Source of the DNA: Haemophilus influenzae
GTDB lineage: Bacteria; Pseudomonadota; Gammaproteobacteria; Enterobacterales; Pasteurellaceae
Direction: 5' to 3'
DNA length: 64,000 nt
Assembly: GCF_900475755.1 (NCBI RefSeq)
Contig: NZ_LS483411.1
Location: 496,001-560,000, forward strand
Shown here: positions 48,637-60,060 of the stretch, piece by piece
Position numbering within the stretch: position 1 is the first letter of the stretch
Layout: each line of letters begins with the position of its first letter
Made by a program: the position numbers and the translations under genes
Notes under the pieces: generated by a model
What the model was told of the DNA's origin: nothing
Databases searched by the model: none
The model's input: the letters and a program-made list of their open reading frames with translations, nothing else

Positions 48637-48894
48637 ATGGCAACTAAAAAAGCTGGTGGTTCAACTCGTAACGGTCGCGATTCTGAAGCTAAACGCCTTG
48701 GTGTTAAACGTTTCGGTGGCGAATCTGTATTAGCAGGTAGTATTATTGTTCGCCAACGTGGTACTAAATTCCACGCAGGTAACAACGTAGGAATGGGAAG
48801 AGATCACACCTTATTTGCAACCGCAGATGGCAAAGTTAAATTTGAAGTAAAAGGCGAGAAAAGCCGTAAATACGTAAGTATTGTTACTGAATAA
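48637..48894 (+). CDS. rpmA: 50S ribosomal protein L27
   Basis: An 85-residue ribosomal protein whose N-terminus reaches the peptidyl-transferase centre. Start [20 protein letters not shown]. Gram-negative type without the cleaved extension. AGAGGAG precedes the ATG. Confidence 0.97.
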
Positions 48895-48912
48895 TTTAAA
48901 ATCTATTCCATT

Positions 48913-48946
48913 GAAACGCCCTACAATTTTGTGGGGCGTTTTGTCT
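48913..48946 (+). terminator. terminator after rpmA
   Basis: AAACGCCC pairs with GGGCGTTT across a 12-base loop followed by TGTCTTTCTT. The downstream permease may still be reached by read-through. Confidence 0.75.
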
Positions 48947-48974
48947 TTCTTAATTTCACATAAGTGAGAACGCA

Positions 48975-49895
48975 ATGAAACAACAACCTTTACTAGGCTT
49001 TACCTTTGCACTTATTGCTGCAATGGCTTGGGGATCATTGCCTATTGCCTTGAAACAAGTTTTGTCTGTAATGAATGCGCAAACTATCGTATGGTATCGT
49101 TTCATTATTGCTGCAGTTTCATTATTGGCTTTACTTGCTTATAAAAAACAATTACCTGAATTAATGAAAGTTCGCCAATATGCGTGGATTATGCTTATTG
49201 GAGTAATTGGTCTTACCGGCAATTTTCTATTATTTAGTAGCTCGCTGAATTACATTGAACCGTCAGTTGCACAAATTTTTATTCATTTATCATCTTTTGG
49301 AATGCTCATCTGTGGTGTACTAATTTTCAAAGAAAAATTAGGGCTGCACCAAAAGATCGGACTTTTCTTATTATTAATTGGTTTAGGCTTATTCTTTAAT
49401 GATCGTTTTGCTGTATTTTCTGGACTAAATCAGTATTCAATAGGTGTCATTTTAAGTGTAGGGGGCGCTCTTATTTGGGTCGCTTATGGAATGGCGCAAA
49501 AATTAATGTTACGTAAATTTAATTCACAACAAATCTTGCTAATGATGTATTTAGGTTGTGCCATAGTCTTTATGCCGATGGCTGAATTCTCGCAAGTGCA
49601 AGAACTCACACCTTTAGCTCTGATTTGTTTTATTTACTGCTGTTTAAATACCTTAATTGGATACGGCTCTTATGCGGAAGCACTTAATCGTTGGGATGTA
49701 TCAAAAGTCAGTGTTGTTATCACACTTGTACCTCTTTTCACAATCCTATTTTCCCATATTGCCCATTATTTTAGCCCATCAGATTTTGCAGCCCCAGAAT
49801 TGAATAATATTAGCTATATTGGCGCATTTGTTGTAGTATGCGGGGCAATTTTATCCGCGATTGGACATAAATTATTACCGCATAAAACTCATTAA
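48975..49895 (+). CDS. EamA/DMT-family permease
   Basis: A 306-residue protein with ten membrane segments in two EamA repeats (first from FTFALIAAMAWGSLPIALKQ, second from IGVILSVGGALIWVAYGMAQ). Drug/metabolite transporters of this type lie between rpmA and obgE in many gamma-proteobacteria. Substrate unknown. Confidence 0.85.
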   Translation: MKQQPLLGFTFALIAAMAWGSLPIALKQVLSVMNAQTIVWYRFIIAAVSLLALLAYKKQLPELMKVRQYAWIMLIGVIGLTGNFLLFSSSLNYIEPSVAQIFIHLSSFGMLICGVLIFKEKLGLHQKIGLFLLLIGLGLFFNDRFAVFSGLNQYSIGVILSVGGALIWVAYGMAQKLMLRKFNSQQILLMMYLGCAIVFMPMAEFSQVQELTPLALICFIYCCLNTLIGYGSYAEALNRWDVSKVSVVITLVPLFTILFSHIAHYFSPSDFAAPELNNISYIGAFVVVCGAILSAIGHKLLPHKTH

Positions 49896-51134
<1,239 letters not shown>

Positions 51135-51165
51135 GAAAGTCTAATTTTGTAAGCATTAAAACTTT

Positions 51166-51195
51166 AAAAGCACCTAAAACTTTTAGGTGCTTTTT
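51166..51195. terminator. bidirectional terminator between obgE and ndk
   Basis: AAAAGCACCTAAAA pairs perfectly with TTTTAGGTGCTTTT around one base. It lies between two convergent genes. Confidence 0.85.
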
Positions 51196-51203
51196 GCTAT
51201 CAA

Positions 51204-51629
51204 TTAACGCTCAAAAATTTCACAATCAGTAAAGAAATAAGCAATTTCACGATTTGCATTTTCTATACTATCTGATCCGTGAACCGAATTCTCACGCTGA
51301 CTCAATGCAAACTCTTTACGAATTGTCCCTTCTGCGGCAGTTTCTGGATTCGTTGTACCAATCAAAGTGCGGTAATCTTTCACTGCATTTTCTTTTTCAA
51401 GAACAGAAACCACTATCGGCGAAGACATCATATATTCAACTAAAGGAGCAAAAAATTCTTTGCCTTGATGCTCTGCATAAAAGCCTTCAGCCTGCTCACG
51501 AGTTAGGCGTACCATTTTAGAGGCTATGATTTTAAAGCCATTTTGCTCAAAACGAGTTAAGATTGCTCCAATAAGATTACGCTTTACCGCATCAGGTTTA
51601 ATAATCGAAAAAGTTCTTTCTGTCATCAT
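51204..51629 (-). CDS. ndk: nucleoside diphosphate kinase
   Basis: A 141-residue enzyme moving phosphate from ATP to other NDPs. Start [16 protein letters not shown] and active-site histidine in [15 protein letters not shown]. Two adjacent ATG codons (51629 and 51626) are both possible. The gene follows pepB by 6 bases, or 9 from the second ATG. Confidence 0.96.
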   Translation of the reverse strand: MMTERTFSIIKPDAVKRNLIGAILTRFEQNGFKIIASKMVRLTREQAEGFYAEHQGKEFFAPLVEYMMSSPIVVSVLEKENAVKDYRTLIGTTNPETAAEGTIRKEFALSQRENSVHGSDSIENANREIAYFFTDCEIFER

Positions 51630-51635
51630 ATCTCC

Positions 51636-52940
51636 TTACTTCAATGATTTTGATAACATTAAATTTGCTAAAGTTTGCACACCAATCCCTGTTGCCCCAA
51701 CAGCCCATAAATCACTACCAGATTTACGATAAGTTGCGGAACAATCAATATGCAACCAATTTTGTTGATAATTTTTTACAAAATACGATAAAAATGCCGT
51801 TGCTGTACTTGCCCCCGCCCCAACTGGAACAGAACCAATATTAGCAATATCTGCAAAAGATGAATTAATTTGTGAGCGATGAAAATCTTCAAATGGTAAA
51901 CGCCAGAAAGGTTCATTTTCTTCTTGTGCTGATTGGAAAAGATTCTTCACGAGATCATCATCCATAGATAATACCGAATGATAGTCATTTCCTACTGCCA
52001 TTTTTGCTGCGCCAGTTAAAGTTGCACAATCAATAATAAAATCTGGATTTTGGCTGTCCGCTTCAATCAATCCATCAGCCAACACCAAACGCCCTTCAGC
52101 GTCAGTATTCAGCACTTCTGCTGTCACGCCATTTTTATAAGTAATAATATCGCCTAGTTTAAAGGCATTATTGCTTACCAAATTTTCTGCACAACATAAA
52201 TACAGTTTAACGCGTTGATTTAATCCGCGAGCGATAGCGAAACCTAATGCCCCCGTTAATAATGCTGCCCCACCCATATCGGTTCGCATTGTGCTCATTC
52301 CATCACTTGGTTTGATACTGTAGCCGCCACTGTCAAAAGTAATCCCCTTACCAACTAAACAAGCTAACACTGGCGCATTCGGATCTTGTGTTGGATTGAA
52401 ATCAAGTTGCAACATAGCTGGCAAGTTGGCAGAGCCTTTACCCACAGTCCAAATTCCGTGATAACCTTGTTGCTCAAGTTCCTCTCCAGAAATAATCTTA
52501 AAACTTACCGCACTTTTTTCATTATAAATATCAGCTTGGTTTAAAATAAATTCAGCCGCACGTTCTGCTAATTTTACTGGTGTTAGGCTTTGTGCTGGCT
52601 CATTAATAATCCCACGTACAAAATCGCCACATTCAATACGCGCTAATAATTCATCTTGCGGTTCATCATCTAAATGCGGAAACTCAATCCCGTAATCTTG
52701 TTTTGCGGTATAAAAACCTTGATAAAACGCCCAGCAAAATTCTAAATCCCATTCTTCACCGAGCAATTCCACATCTTTAATTCCCTGCCCACGCAATTTA
52801 CGAGCAGCTTGTTGAACTAAAGTGCGGTCAGTTTTTTCATTATTTTTTAAATGAATTGTTGCTTTATTAGAGACAAAGCTCAAAATAGCATTTTTTCCCC
52901 AAGCATCATTCGCTAAGTTATTTGAAAGTGTAATTTGCAT
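51636..52940 (-). CDS. pepB: peptidase B (M17 leucyl aminopeptidase family)
   Basis: A 434-residue cytosolic aminopeptidase needing two metal ions. Signatures [19 protein letters not shown] and the M17 motif NTDAEGRL. It trims short peptides. The ATG at 52940 gives the family start; the ORF begins eight codons earlier. Two uptake signals lie inside. Probably transcribed together with ndk. Confidence 0.93.
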   Translation of the reverse strand: MQITLSNNLANDAWGKNAILSFVSNKATIHLKNNEKTDRTLVQQAARKLRGQGIKDVELLGEEWDLEFCWAFYQGFYTAKQDYGIEFPHLDDEPQDELLARIECGDFVRGIINEPAQSLTPVKLAERAAEFILNQADIYNEKSAVSFKIISGEELEQQGYHGIWTVGKGSANLPAMLQLDFNPTQDPNAPVLACLVGKGITFDSGGYSIKPSDGMSTMRTDMGGAALLTGALGFAIARGLNQRVKLYLCCAENLVSNNAFKLGDIITYKNGVTAEVLNTDAEGRLVLADGLIEADSQNPDFIIDCATLTGAAKMAVGNDYHSVLSMDDDLVKNLFQSAQEENEPFWRLPFEDFHRSQINSSFADIANIGSVPVGAGASTATAFLSYFVKNYQQNWLHIDCSATYRKSGSDLWAVGATGIGVQTLANLMLSKSLK

Positions 52941-53016
52941 ATTTATTCCCCCATGTATAAACAAAATAAATTTAGAAACTATACCAGCTTTATTTCTAAT
53001 AGTTAATTATTTGACC

Positions 53017-54060
53017 TTATTCACTCACTTTTTGACACCATTCTTGATGATTTAAATACCAAATTACCGTTTTTCTTAATCCCGATTCAAAAGTTTCTTT
53101 AGGTATCCAGCCTAGTTTATGATTGATTTTACTTGTATCAAGTGCATAACGAAGATCGTGACCTGGTCTATCTTGCACATAACAAATTAAATCTTCATAT
53201 TTATCAATATATTTTGGCTTATTAGGTAAAAATTCTTCCAGCAAAGAACAAATAGAACGCACTACATCAATGTTGGACTTTTCATTATTTCCGCCAATAT
53301 TATAGGTTTCCCCAATATTTCCTTTCATCAAAACGTTATATAGTGCATCAATATGATCTTCAACAAATAACCAATCTCTAATTTGTAAACCATCGCCATA
53401 AATAGGCAGTGTTTTTCCCTCTATCGCATTTAAAATCATCAATGGAATTAATTTTTCAGGGTACTGATACGGGCCATAATTATTTGAACTATGTGTAATA
53501 ATTGTCGGTAACCCATATGTTCTATACCAAGCCTGCACAAGATGATCGCTTGCCGCCTTTGAAGCAGAATAAGGGCTGCTAGGTTTATAAGCTGATGTTT
53601 CAGTAAATAAACCCTCATTACTTTTTAAATCGCCATAAACTTCATCGGTGGAAATATGTAAGAATCGGAAGCTGGATTTTTTTTGATTATCTAAACGATG
53701 CCAGTAATCTAGAGTTGATTCAAGTAGCCTATAAGTTCCTACAATGTTAGTTTGTATAAACTCCGAAGACGCATTTATAGAACGATCAACGTGACTTTCA
53801 GCAGCAAGATGGATAACAGCATCAGGTTGGTATTGTGCAAAAATATAAGACAACGCTTTAGTATCACAAATATCTGCTTGTACAAAAGCATAACGTGGAT
53901 GGTTTTCTACGGTTTTAAGTGAGGCTAAATTTCCTGCATAAGTCAGCTTATCAACATTTACGATCTTATTATGTGTCTTTTCAAGAAGATAACGGACAAG
54001 CGCAGAACCAATAAACCCCGCTCCACCAGTGACTAGAATTGTTCTATTTGTATTCGACAT
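53017..54060 (-). CDS. rffG: dTDP-glucose 4,6-dehydratase
   Basis: A 347-residue NAD-dependent sugar dehydratase. NAD motif [20 protein letters not shown] (STDEVYGD), catalytic [10 protein letters not shown], and [15 protein letters not shown]. It makes dTDP-4-keto-6-deoxyglucose. No partner gene (rmlA, rmlC, rmlD or a glycosyltransferase) is near: pepB and glnA lie directly on either side. In Rd I recall a lipooligosaccharide cluster at this place, so this gene looks like what remains or what is shared. Confidence 0.92.
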   Translation of the reverse strand: MSNTNRTILVTGGAGFIGSALVRYLLEKTHNKIVNVDKLTYAGNLASLKTVENHPRYAFVQADICDTKALSYIFAQYQPDAVIHLAAESHVDRSINASSEFIQTNIVGTYRLLESTLDYWHRLDNQKKSSFRFLHISTDEVYGDLKSNEGLFTETSAYKPSSPYSASKAASDHLVQAWYRTYGLPTIITHSSNNYGPYQYPEKLIPLMILNAIEGKTLPIYGDGLQIRDWLFVEDHIDALYNVLMKGNIGETYNIGGNNEKSNIDVVRSICSLLEEFLPNKPKYIDKYEDLICYVQDRPGHDLRYALDTSKINHKLGWIPKETFESGLRKTVIWYLNHQEWCQKVSE

Positions 54061-54096
54061 TTTTACCCGAGTCTCGTTATAAACAATTTCAAACGA

Positions 54097-54126
54097 AAAG
54101 TGCGGTAAATTCTACCGCACTTTTAA
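54097..54126 (-). terminator. uptake-signal dyad terminator of glnA
   Basis: AAAAGTGCGGTA and TACCGCACTTTT form a 12-base stem of two opposed uptake signals around five bases. It lies between glnA and rffG. Confidence 0.85.
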
Positions 54127-54146
54127 AAATGATTACGTCAATGACA

Positions 54147-55565
54147 TTACGCATAATACATTTCAAACTCAACTGGATGTGGTGCCATATTTAAACGTTC
54201 CACTTCTTTACGTTTGATACTGATAAACGCATCAATAAAATCTTTAGCAAATACGCCACCTTGAGTTAAAAATTCATAGTCTTTTTCTAATGAATTCAAT
54301 GCTTCTTCTAAAGAGCTTGCAACCGCTGGAATATCTTTTAATTCTTCTGGTGGAAGATCGTAAAGATTTTTATCCATTGCATCGCCTGGGTGGATTTTAT
54401 TTACCACGCCATCAAGGCCTGCCATCAATAATGCAGCGAATGCAAGATATGGGTTTGCTAAAGGATCAGGGAAACGCGCTTCTATTCGAATCGCTTTCGG
54501 ATTGGTTACAGCAGGAATACGAATTGAGGCAGAACGGTTGCTTGCGGAATAAGCCAGCAATACTGGCGCTTCATAACCAGGTACCAAACGTTTATATGAA
54601 TTAGTGCTTGGGTTAGTGAACGCATTTAATGCTTTAGCGTGCTTAATGATACCGCCGATGTAATAAAGTGCGGTTTCAGAAAGACCTGCATATTTATCGC
54701 CTTGGAAAATATTTTTGCCATCTTTACTTAACGACATATTACAGTGCATACCCGAACCATTATCTCCAGTAATTGGTTTGGGCATAAAACACGCCGTTTT
54801 ACCGTGCTCTAATGCAACGTTTTGTACGACATGTTTATAAATTTGAGTTTCATCCGCTTTTAAAGTTAGCGTATTAAATTTAGTCGCAATTTCGTTTTGC
54901 CCTGCAGTCGCCACTTCATGATGATGGGCTTCAATGACTAATCCCATTTCTTCTAAAATCAAGCACATTTCAGAACGAATATCGTGCGCACTATCAATCG
55001 GTGCAACGGCACAATATCCGCCTTTTTTTAATGGGCGATAAGCATTATTGCCTTCTTCATATTTTTTATTCGTGTTCCAAGCAGCTTCTATATCATCAAT
55101 AGAAAAAGATGCTTTGTTCATTGATACATTAAAACGCACATCATCAAATAAGAAGAATTCAGGCTCTGGGCCGAAAAAAGCTTGATCCGCAATACCTGTT
55201 GAACGCATATAATTTTCTGCACGAATTGCAATAGAGCGCGGATCGCGATCATAGCTTTGCATTGTCGTTGGTTCATAAACACTACAACGAATAGAAAGCG
55301 TTGGGATTTGCGCGAATGGATCGACAACTGCAGTTTCAGCCATTGGCATAAGCAACATATCGGCTTTATTAATAGTCTTCCATCCTTCTACAGAGGAACC
55401 ATCAAACATCTTGCCGTCTTCAAACATATCTTCATCAACAAGGCTAACTGGGATAGAAACACCATGTTCTTTACCTTTAATATCGGTAAATCGAAGAAGT
55501 ACAAATTTCACATTATTTTCTTCAATTAGCTTAAATACATTGGCGATTGCATTTGCGTTTGGCAT
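54147..55565 (-). CDS. glnA: glutamine synthetase type I
   Basis: A 472-residue GSI-beta enzyme. Signatures [11 protein letters not shown], the ATP-binding [12 protein letters not shown], and the adenylylation tyrosine in [11 protein letters not shown]. It assimilates ammonia and is regulated through GlnE and GlnB (19769-20107). AGGAT precedes the ATG. The gene stands alone without ntrBC. Confidence 0.97.
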   Translation of the reverse strand: MPNANAIANVFKLIEENNVKFVLLRFTDIKGKEHGVSIPVSLVDEDMFEDGKMFDGSSVEGWKTINKADMLLMPMAETAVVDPFAQIPTLSIRCSVYEPTTMQSYDRDPRSIAIRAENYMRSTGIADQAFFGPEPEFFLFDDVRFNVSMNKASFSIDDIEAAWNTNKKYEEGNNAYRPLKKGGYCAVAPIDSAHDIRSEMCLILEEMGLVIEAHHHEVATAGQNEIATKFNTLTLKADETQIYKHVVQNVALEHGKTACFMPKPITGDNGSGMHCNMSLSKDGKNIFQGDKYAGLSETALYYIGGIIKHAKALNAFTNPSTNSYKRLVPGYEAPVLLAYSASNRSASIRIPAVTNPKAIRIEARFPDPLANPYLAFAALLMAGLDGVVNKIHPGDAMDKNLYDLPPEELKDIPAVASSLEEALNSLEKDYEFLTQGGVFAKDFIDAFISIKRKEVERLNMAPHPVEFEMYYA

Positions 55566-55717
55566 TAGAAAATCCTCTATGGTTAGTCTTATTAAGATAA
55601 GCGCACATTATAACGTAGCCATGCTATTTTTTCATGAAATTTATTTTTCTTATTCTAGCCATAGCAGAAAAAGAAAAATACATGTATAATTTTTGCCTTT
55701 TCGACAAATGTAGAAAT

Positions 55718-55772
55718 GTAGGGTGCAATTCATTGCGCCATTTTTTATGTAACAATGCAATAAAAATTGCAT
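55718..55772 (+). repeat. REP-like palindromes in the typA leader
   Basis: GTAG (55718-55721) leads a hairpin GGTGCAAT-TC-ATTGCGCC (55722-55739), the same GTAG-foot design as the pair behind trmB. A second perfect hairpin, ATGCAAT-AAAA-ATTGCAT, follows at 55755-55772, 24 bases before the typA start. Confidence 0.6.
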
Positions 55773-55796
55773 CTTATCCAATTAAAGCATTAAACA

Positions 55797-57647
55797 ATGA
55801 AAAACGAAATTGATATTAAAAAACTCCGTAACATCGCCATTATTGCGCACGTAGACCATGGTAAAACCACTCTTGTAGATAAACTTCTTCAACAATCTGG
55901 TACTTTTGAATCTGCTCGTGGCGATGTAGATGAACGCATTATGGACTCAAACGATCTTGAAAAAGAACGTGGCATTACCATTCTTGCAAAAAATACTGCG
56001 ATTAACTGGAATGACTACCGCATTAACATCGTGGATACTCCAGGGCACGCAGACTTCGGTGGCGAAGTTGAACGTGTACTTTCTATGGTGGATTCTGTTC
56101 TATTAGTTGTTGATGCGTTTGATGGCCCAATGCCACAAACCCGTTTCGTGACACAAAAAGCATTCGCTCACGGCTTAAAACCAATCGTCGTAATTAATAA
56201 AGTTGATCGCCCTGGTGCACGTCCAGACTGGGTTGTGGATCAAGTATTTGACTTATTTGTCAATCTTGGTGCAAGCGATGAACAATTAGACTTCCCAATT
56301 ATCTATGCTTCAGCATTAAATGGTGTTGCAGGTCTTGAACACGAAGATTTAGCGGAAGATATGACGCCATTATTTGAAGCCATTGTGAAATATGTAGAAC
56401 CGCCCAAAGTAGAACTTGATGCGCCATTCCAAATGCAAATTTCACAATTAGACTACAACAACTATGTAGGTGTTATTGGTATTGGTCGCATTAAGCGTGG
56501 TTCGATTAAACCAAACCAACCAGTTACTATCATCAATAGTGAAGGAAAAACTCGTCAAGGTCGTATCGGTCAAGTACTTGGTCATCTTGGTTTACAACGT
56601 TATGAAGAAGACGTTGCTTACGCAGGCGATATCGTGGCAATCACGGGTTTAGGAGAATTAAACATTTCAGATACGATTTGTGATATTAACGCAGTTGAAG
56701 CACTTCCATCATTAACGGTTGATGAACCAACAGTCACCATGTTCTTCTGTGTAAATACCTCTCCGTTTGCAGGGCAAGAAGGAAAATACGTTACATCGCG
56801 TCAAATTCTTGAACGCTTAAATAAAGAATTGGTTCACAACGTGGCGTTACGTGTAGAAGAAACCCCAAACCCAGATGAATTCCGTGTTTCTGGTCGTGGC
56901 GAATTACACCTTTCTGTATTAATTGAAAATATGCGTCGTGAAGGTTATGAACTTGCCGTTTCTCGTCCAAAAGTAATTTATCGTGATATTGACGGTAAAA
57001 AACAAGAACCATACGAACAAGTAACTATTGATGTGGAAGAACAGCATCAAGGTTCTGTAATGGAAGCATTGGGTATCCGTAAAGGTGAAGTTCGAGACAT
57101 GTTGCCTGACGGTAAAGGCCGCGTTCGCTTAGAATATATCATTCCTAGCCGCGGATTAATTGGCTTCCGTGGGGACTTTATGACCATGACTTCTGGCACA
57201 GGCTTACTTTACTCAAGTTTTAGCCACTATGATGAAATTAAAGGTGGAGATATTGGCCAACGTAAAAACGGCGTATTAATTTCTAATGCAACAGGTAAAG
57301 CACTTGGCTACGCATTATTTGGCTTACAAGAACGTGGTAAGTTAATGATTGATGCAAACGTAGAAGTTTATGAAGGCCAAATTATCGGTATTCATAGCCG
57401 TTCAAATGACTTAACCGTGAACTGCTTGCAAGGTAAAAAACTGACGAATATGCGTGCTTCAGGTAAAGACGATGCGATTGTGCTGACTACACCTGTAAAA
57501 TTCAGTCTTGAACAAGCCATTGAATTTATCGATGACGATGAATTAGTGGAAGTGACACCTGAATCGATTCGTATCCGTAAAAAACTTTTAACGGAAAACG
57601 ATCGTAAACGTGCAAATCGTACAACGACAAGTACTAGCACGCATTAA
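55797..57647 (+). CDS. typA: ribosome-binding GTPase TypA/BipA
   Basis: A 616-residue translational GTPase. G1 [54 protein letters not shown], then EF-G-like domains and the BipA C-terminal domain with [23 protein letters not shown]. It acts in ribosome assembly and stress adaptation, notably cold. No clear Shine-Dalgarno is visible; hairpins lie just upstream. Confidence 0.96.
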   Translation: MKNEIDIKKLRNIAIIAHVDHGKTTLVDKLLQQSGTFESARGDVDERIMDSNDLEKERGITILAKNTAINWNDYRINIVDTPGHADFGGEVERVLSMVDSVLLVVDAFDGPMPQTRFVTQKAFAHGLKPIVVINKVDRPGARPDWVVDQVFDLFVNLGASDEQLDFPIIYASALNGVAGLEHEDLAEDMTPLFEAIVKYVEPPKVELDAPFQMQISQLDYNNYVGVIGIGRIKRGSIKPNQPVTIINSEGKTRQGRIGQVLGHLGLQRYEEDVAYAGDIVAITGLGELNISDTICDINAVEALPSLTVDEPTVTMFFCVNTSPFAGQEGKYVTSRQILERLNKELVHNVALRVEETPNPDEFRVSGRGELHLSVLIENMRREGYELAVSRPKVIYRDIDGKKQEPYEQVTIDVEEQHQGSVMEALGIRKGEVRDMLPDGKGRVRLEYIIPSRGLIGFRGDFMTMTSGTGLLYSSFSHYDEIKGGDIGQRKNGVLISNATGKALGYALFGLQERGKLMIDANVEVYEGQIIGIHSRSNDLTVNCLQGKKLTNMRASGKDDAIVLTTPVKFSLEQAIEFIDDDELVEVTPESIRIRKKLLTENDRKRANRTTTSTSTH

Positions 57648-57679
57648 TAAACAACTTTAGCACGAAAATTTGTAAAAAA

Positions 57680-57722
57680 ATTAACCGCACTTTGGGGATA
57701 CAACTAAAGTGCGGTTATTTTT
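57680..57722. terminator. uptake-signal dyad terminator between typA and pdxH
   Basis: TTAACCGCACTTT pairs with AAAGTGCGGTTAT around a 15-base loop, with T-run on the plus strand. Two opposed complete uptake signals make the stem. Convergent genes on both sides. Confidence 0.85.
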
Positions 57723-57734
57723 ATGCTCAATTTA

Positions 57735-58367
57735 CTAAGGCGAAAGTCTTTCTCTAATCCAATTATCGCTTTCTTTACGATAACGAATGCGATCATGTAA
57801 ACGGCTTGGTCGCCCTTGCCAAAATTCCACGGTTTCTGGCACGACTAAATAGCCGCCCCAATAATCTGGTCGAGGCACGTTTAACGGATGTTTAGCAACA
57901 ACCAATGCGGCTTTTGCTAGTAAAGATTTATAATTAGAAATCACCGCACTTTGTTCACTTGCCCAAGCACCTATACGACTGGTGTAAGGTCGGGTAGCAA
58001 AATATTTATCGGATTGTTCTGCTGAAATTTTAACCGCCTTACCTTCAATTCTCACTTGGCGTTCCAATTCAGGCCAAAAGAAAGTCAGCGCGACATAAGG
58101 ATTACGCTCAATACAGCTGCCTTTTCGGCTAAGATAATTGGTAAAAAAGACAAAACCTTGTTTAGTGACTTCTTTTAGCAAAACCATTCGGCTATTTGGG
58201 CGACCTTGTTCATCAACAGTCGCAATATTCATTGCGGTAGGTTCATTAACTTGCGCATGAATAGCCTCTTTCTGCCACTGTTCAAATTGCGAAATTGGAT
58301 TCTCATAGCAATCATTTTGTGAAAGCACGCGTTTAGTATATTCATCACGAATATTGTGTAACTCCAT
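57735..58367 (-). CDS. pdxH: pyridoxine/pyridoxamine 5'-phosphate oxidase
   Basis: A 210-residue FMN enzyme making pyridoxal phosphate. Motifs [42 protein letters not shown], and the C-terminal [15 protein letters not shown]. The ORF opens at 58424, but ATG 58367 has AAGGAG upstream and the family start. Confidence 0.93.
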   Translation of the reverse strand: MELHNIRDEYTKRVLSQNDCYENPISQFEQWQKEAIHAQVNEPTAMNIATVDEQGRPNSRMVLLKEVTKQGFVFFTNYLSRKGSCIERNPYVALTFFWPELERQVRIEGKAVKISAEQSDKYFATRPYTSRIGAWASEQSAVISNYKSLLAKAALVVAKHPLNVPRPDYWGGYLVVPETVEFWQGRPSRLHDRIRYRKESDNWIRERLSP

Positions 58368-58513
58368 TTTTTCTCCTTTTAAATTTGATGAAAAACGCAA
58401 ATAGAATAAAGTCTGTAAAATCATTCGTCAATTTTCATAAAATATAAAACTCAAATGCAATCACCCCTTGCAATTATTAGAAATATGCGTATCATCTAGC
58501 CCCCTATATTCAA

Positions 58514-58553
58514 CCTCGGGTTCCCTAACCCCGATTTATTTAAACTAAAAAGG
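58514..58553 (+). promoter_or_regulatory. preQ1-I riboswitch
   Basis: TCGGG (58516-58520) pairs with CCCGA (58529-58533). The loop TTCCCTAA and the A-rich tail AAACTAAAAAGG (58542-58553) give the class I preQ1 pseudoknot. The tail's AAGG is also the Shine-Dalgarno seven bases before the ATG, so binding would mask ribosome entry. It controls a queuosine-precursor transporter, as known for this class. Confidence 0.9.
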
Positions 58554-58559
58554 TACAAT

Positions 58560-59267
58560 ATGAAATTAAACTCTCCGATCTTTAATGATCAACAAAAACG
58601 TCGTGCAATCATCTGGCTCAGCTTTTTCCACATATTCATCATTGCCGCAAGCAATTACTTTGTTCAAATCCCTTTTGAAATTACGCTAAAATTGACCGCA
58701 CTTGGTGCAGCAAACGATTTTTCCTTCCACAGCACTTGGGGAACGCTCACATTCCCATTTATCTTTTTAGCTACTGATTTAACTGTGCGTATTTTCGGTG
58801 CGGAAGATGCGAGAAAAATCATCTTCGTGGTAATGTTTCCTGCATTGATTGTAAGTTACGTCATATCGGTTTTATTCTCTGAAAGCAAATTCCAAGGTTT
58901 TGAATCATTAACGCATTTTGATCTATTTGTATTCCGTATTGCTATTGCGAGCTTTGCCGCTTACGTGGTAGGACAATTGCTTGATGTGATCGTATTTAAC
59001 CGCTTACGCCAGTTAAAAACATGGTGGGTGGCACCAACTAGCTCAATGACATTCGGCTCAATGGCAGATACCTTTGTTTTCTTCAGTGTAGCCTTCTATC
59101 AAAGTGCAGATCCGTTCATGGCTGAACACTGGGCACAACTCGGCTTTGTAGATTACCTGTTTAAGCTATTTGTCGGCATTATATTATTCGTACCAGCCTA
59201 TGGCGTAGTATTAAATGTTATTTTACGAAAACTACAAATGCTCGTAACAGAACGCGTTCCTGCATAA
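58560..59267 (+). CDS. yhhQ: queuosine precursor transporter (YhhQ/QPTR family)
   Basis: A 235-residue membrane protein of the COG1738/VUT family with six to seven segments. Signature region GTLTFPFIFLATDLTVRIFG and WVAPTSSMTFGSMADTFVFF. Family members import preQ0, preQ1 or queuine. The preQ1-I riboswitch in its leader supports this assignment directly. An uptake signal lies within the second segment. Confidence 0.9.
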   Translation: MKLNSPIFNDQQKRRAIIWLSFFHIFIIAASNYFVQIPFEITLKLTALGAANDFSFHSTWGTLTFPFIFLATDLTVRIFGAEDARKIIFVVMFPALIVSYVISVLFSESKFQGFESLTHFDLFVFRIAIASFAAYVVGQLLDVIVFNRLRQLKTWWVAPTSSMTFGSMADTFVFFSVAFYQSADPFMAEHWAQLGFVDYLFKLFVGIILFVPAYGVVLNVILRKLQMLVTERVPA

Positions 59268-59289
59268 ACTAAATTTCTGGCGCATATAA

Positions 59290-59329
59290 AACAATTAATC
59301 CCACTCTTTTGAGTGGGATTAATTGTTTT
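59290..59329. terminator. long bidirectional terminator
   Basis: AACAATTAATCCCACTC pairs perfectly with GAGTGGGATTAATTGTT around TTTT, with T-run. A 17-base stem lies between yhhQ and the YhcH-family gene, which converge. Confidence 0.9.
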
Positions 59330-59349
59330 TGAAATACTGCAAATAAAAA

Positions 59350-59865
<516 letters not shown>

Positions 59866-59880
59866 TTAAATGAAATAAAG

Positions 59881-59910
59881 TTACCAATCACACAAAAACC
59901 TCTGTATAAT
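59881..59910 (+). promoter_or_regulatory. promoter of pnp
   Basis: TATAAT (59905-59910) is a perfect -10 box. TTACCA (59881-59886) lies 18 bases upstream as a weak -35. About 140 bases of leader would follow. Confidence 0.6.
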
Positions 59911-59937
59911 GCTTAGGCTTTATTTTCTACATTAGCG

Positions 59938-60011
59938 TGCGGCTATCAAAAGAAATTTTTAAACGTCCAAAGTGCGGTCATTTCTTCGAAAGATTTCTTT
60001 TGCTAGTCGCA
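59938..60011 (+). promoter_or_regulatory. long double-stranded leader of pnp
   Basis: TGCGGCTATCAAAAGAAAT (59938-59956) pairs with ATTTCTTTTGCTAGTCGCA (59993-60011): 19 positions with one G-U and one mismatch. In E. coli a similar pnp leader stem is cut by RNase III and PNPase then represses its own mRNA; the same autocontrol is inferred here. An uptake signal lies in the loop. Confidence 0.7.
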
Positions 60012-60060
60012 ATCTGGAAAATAAGGCATTGTTTTTAATATAAATTTTAAGGAAAACATT

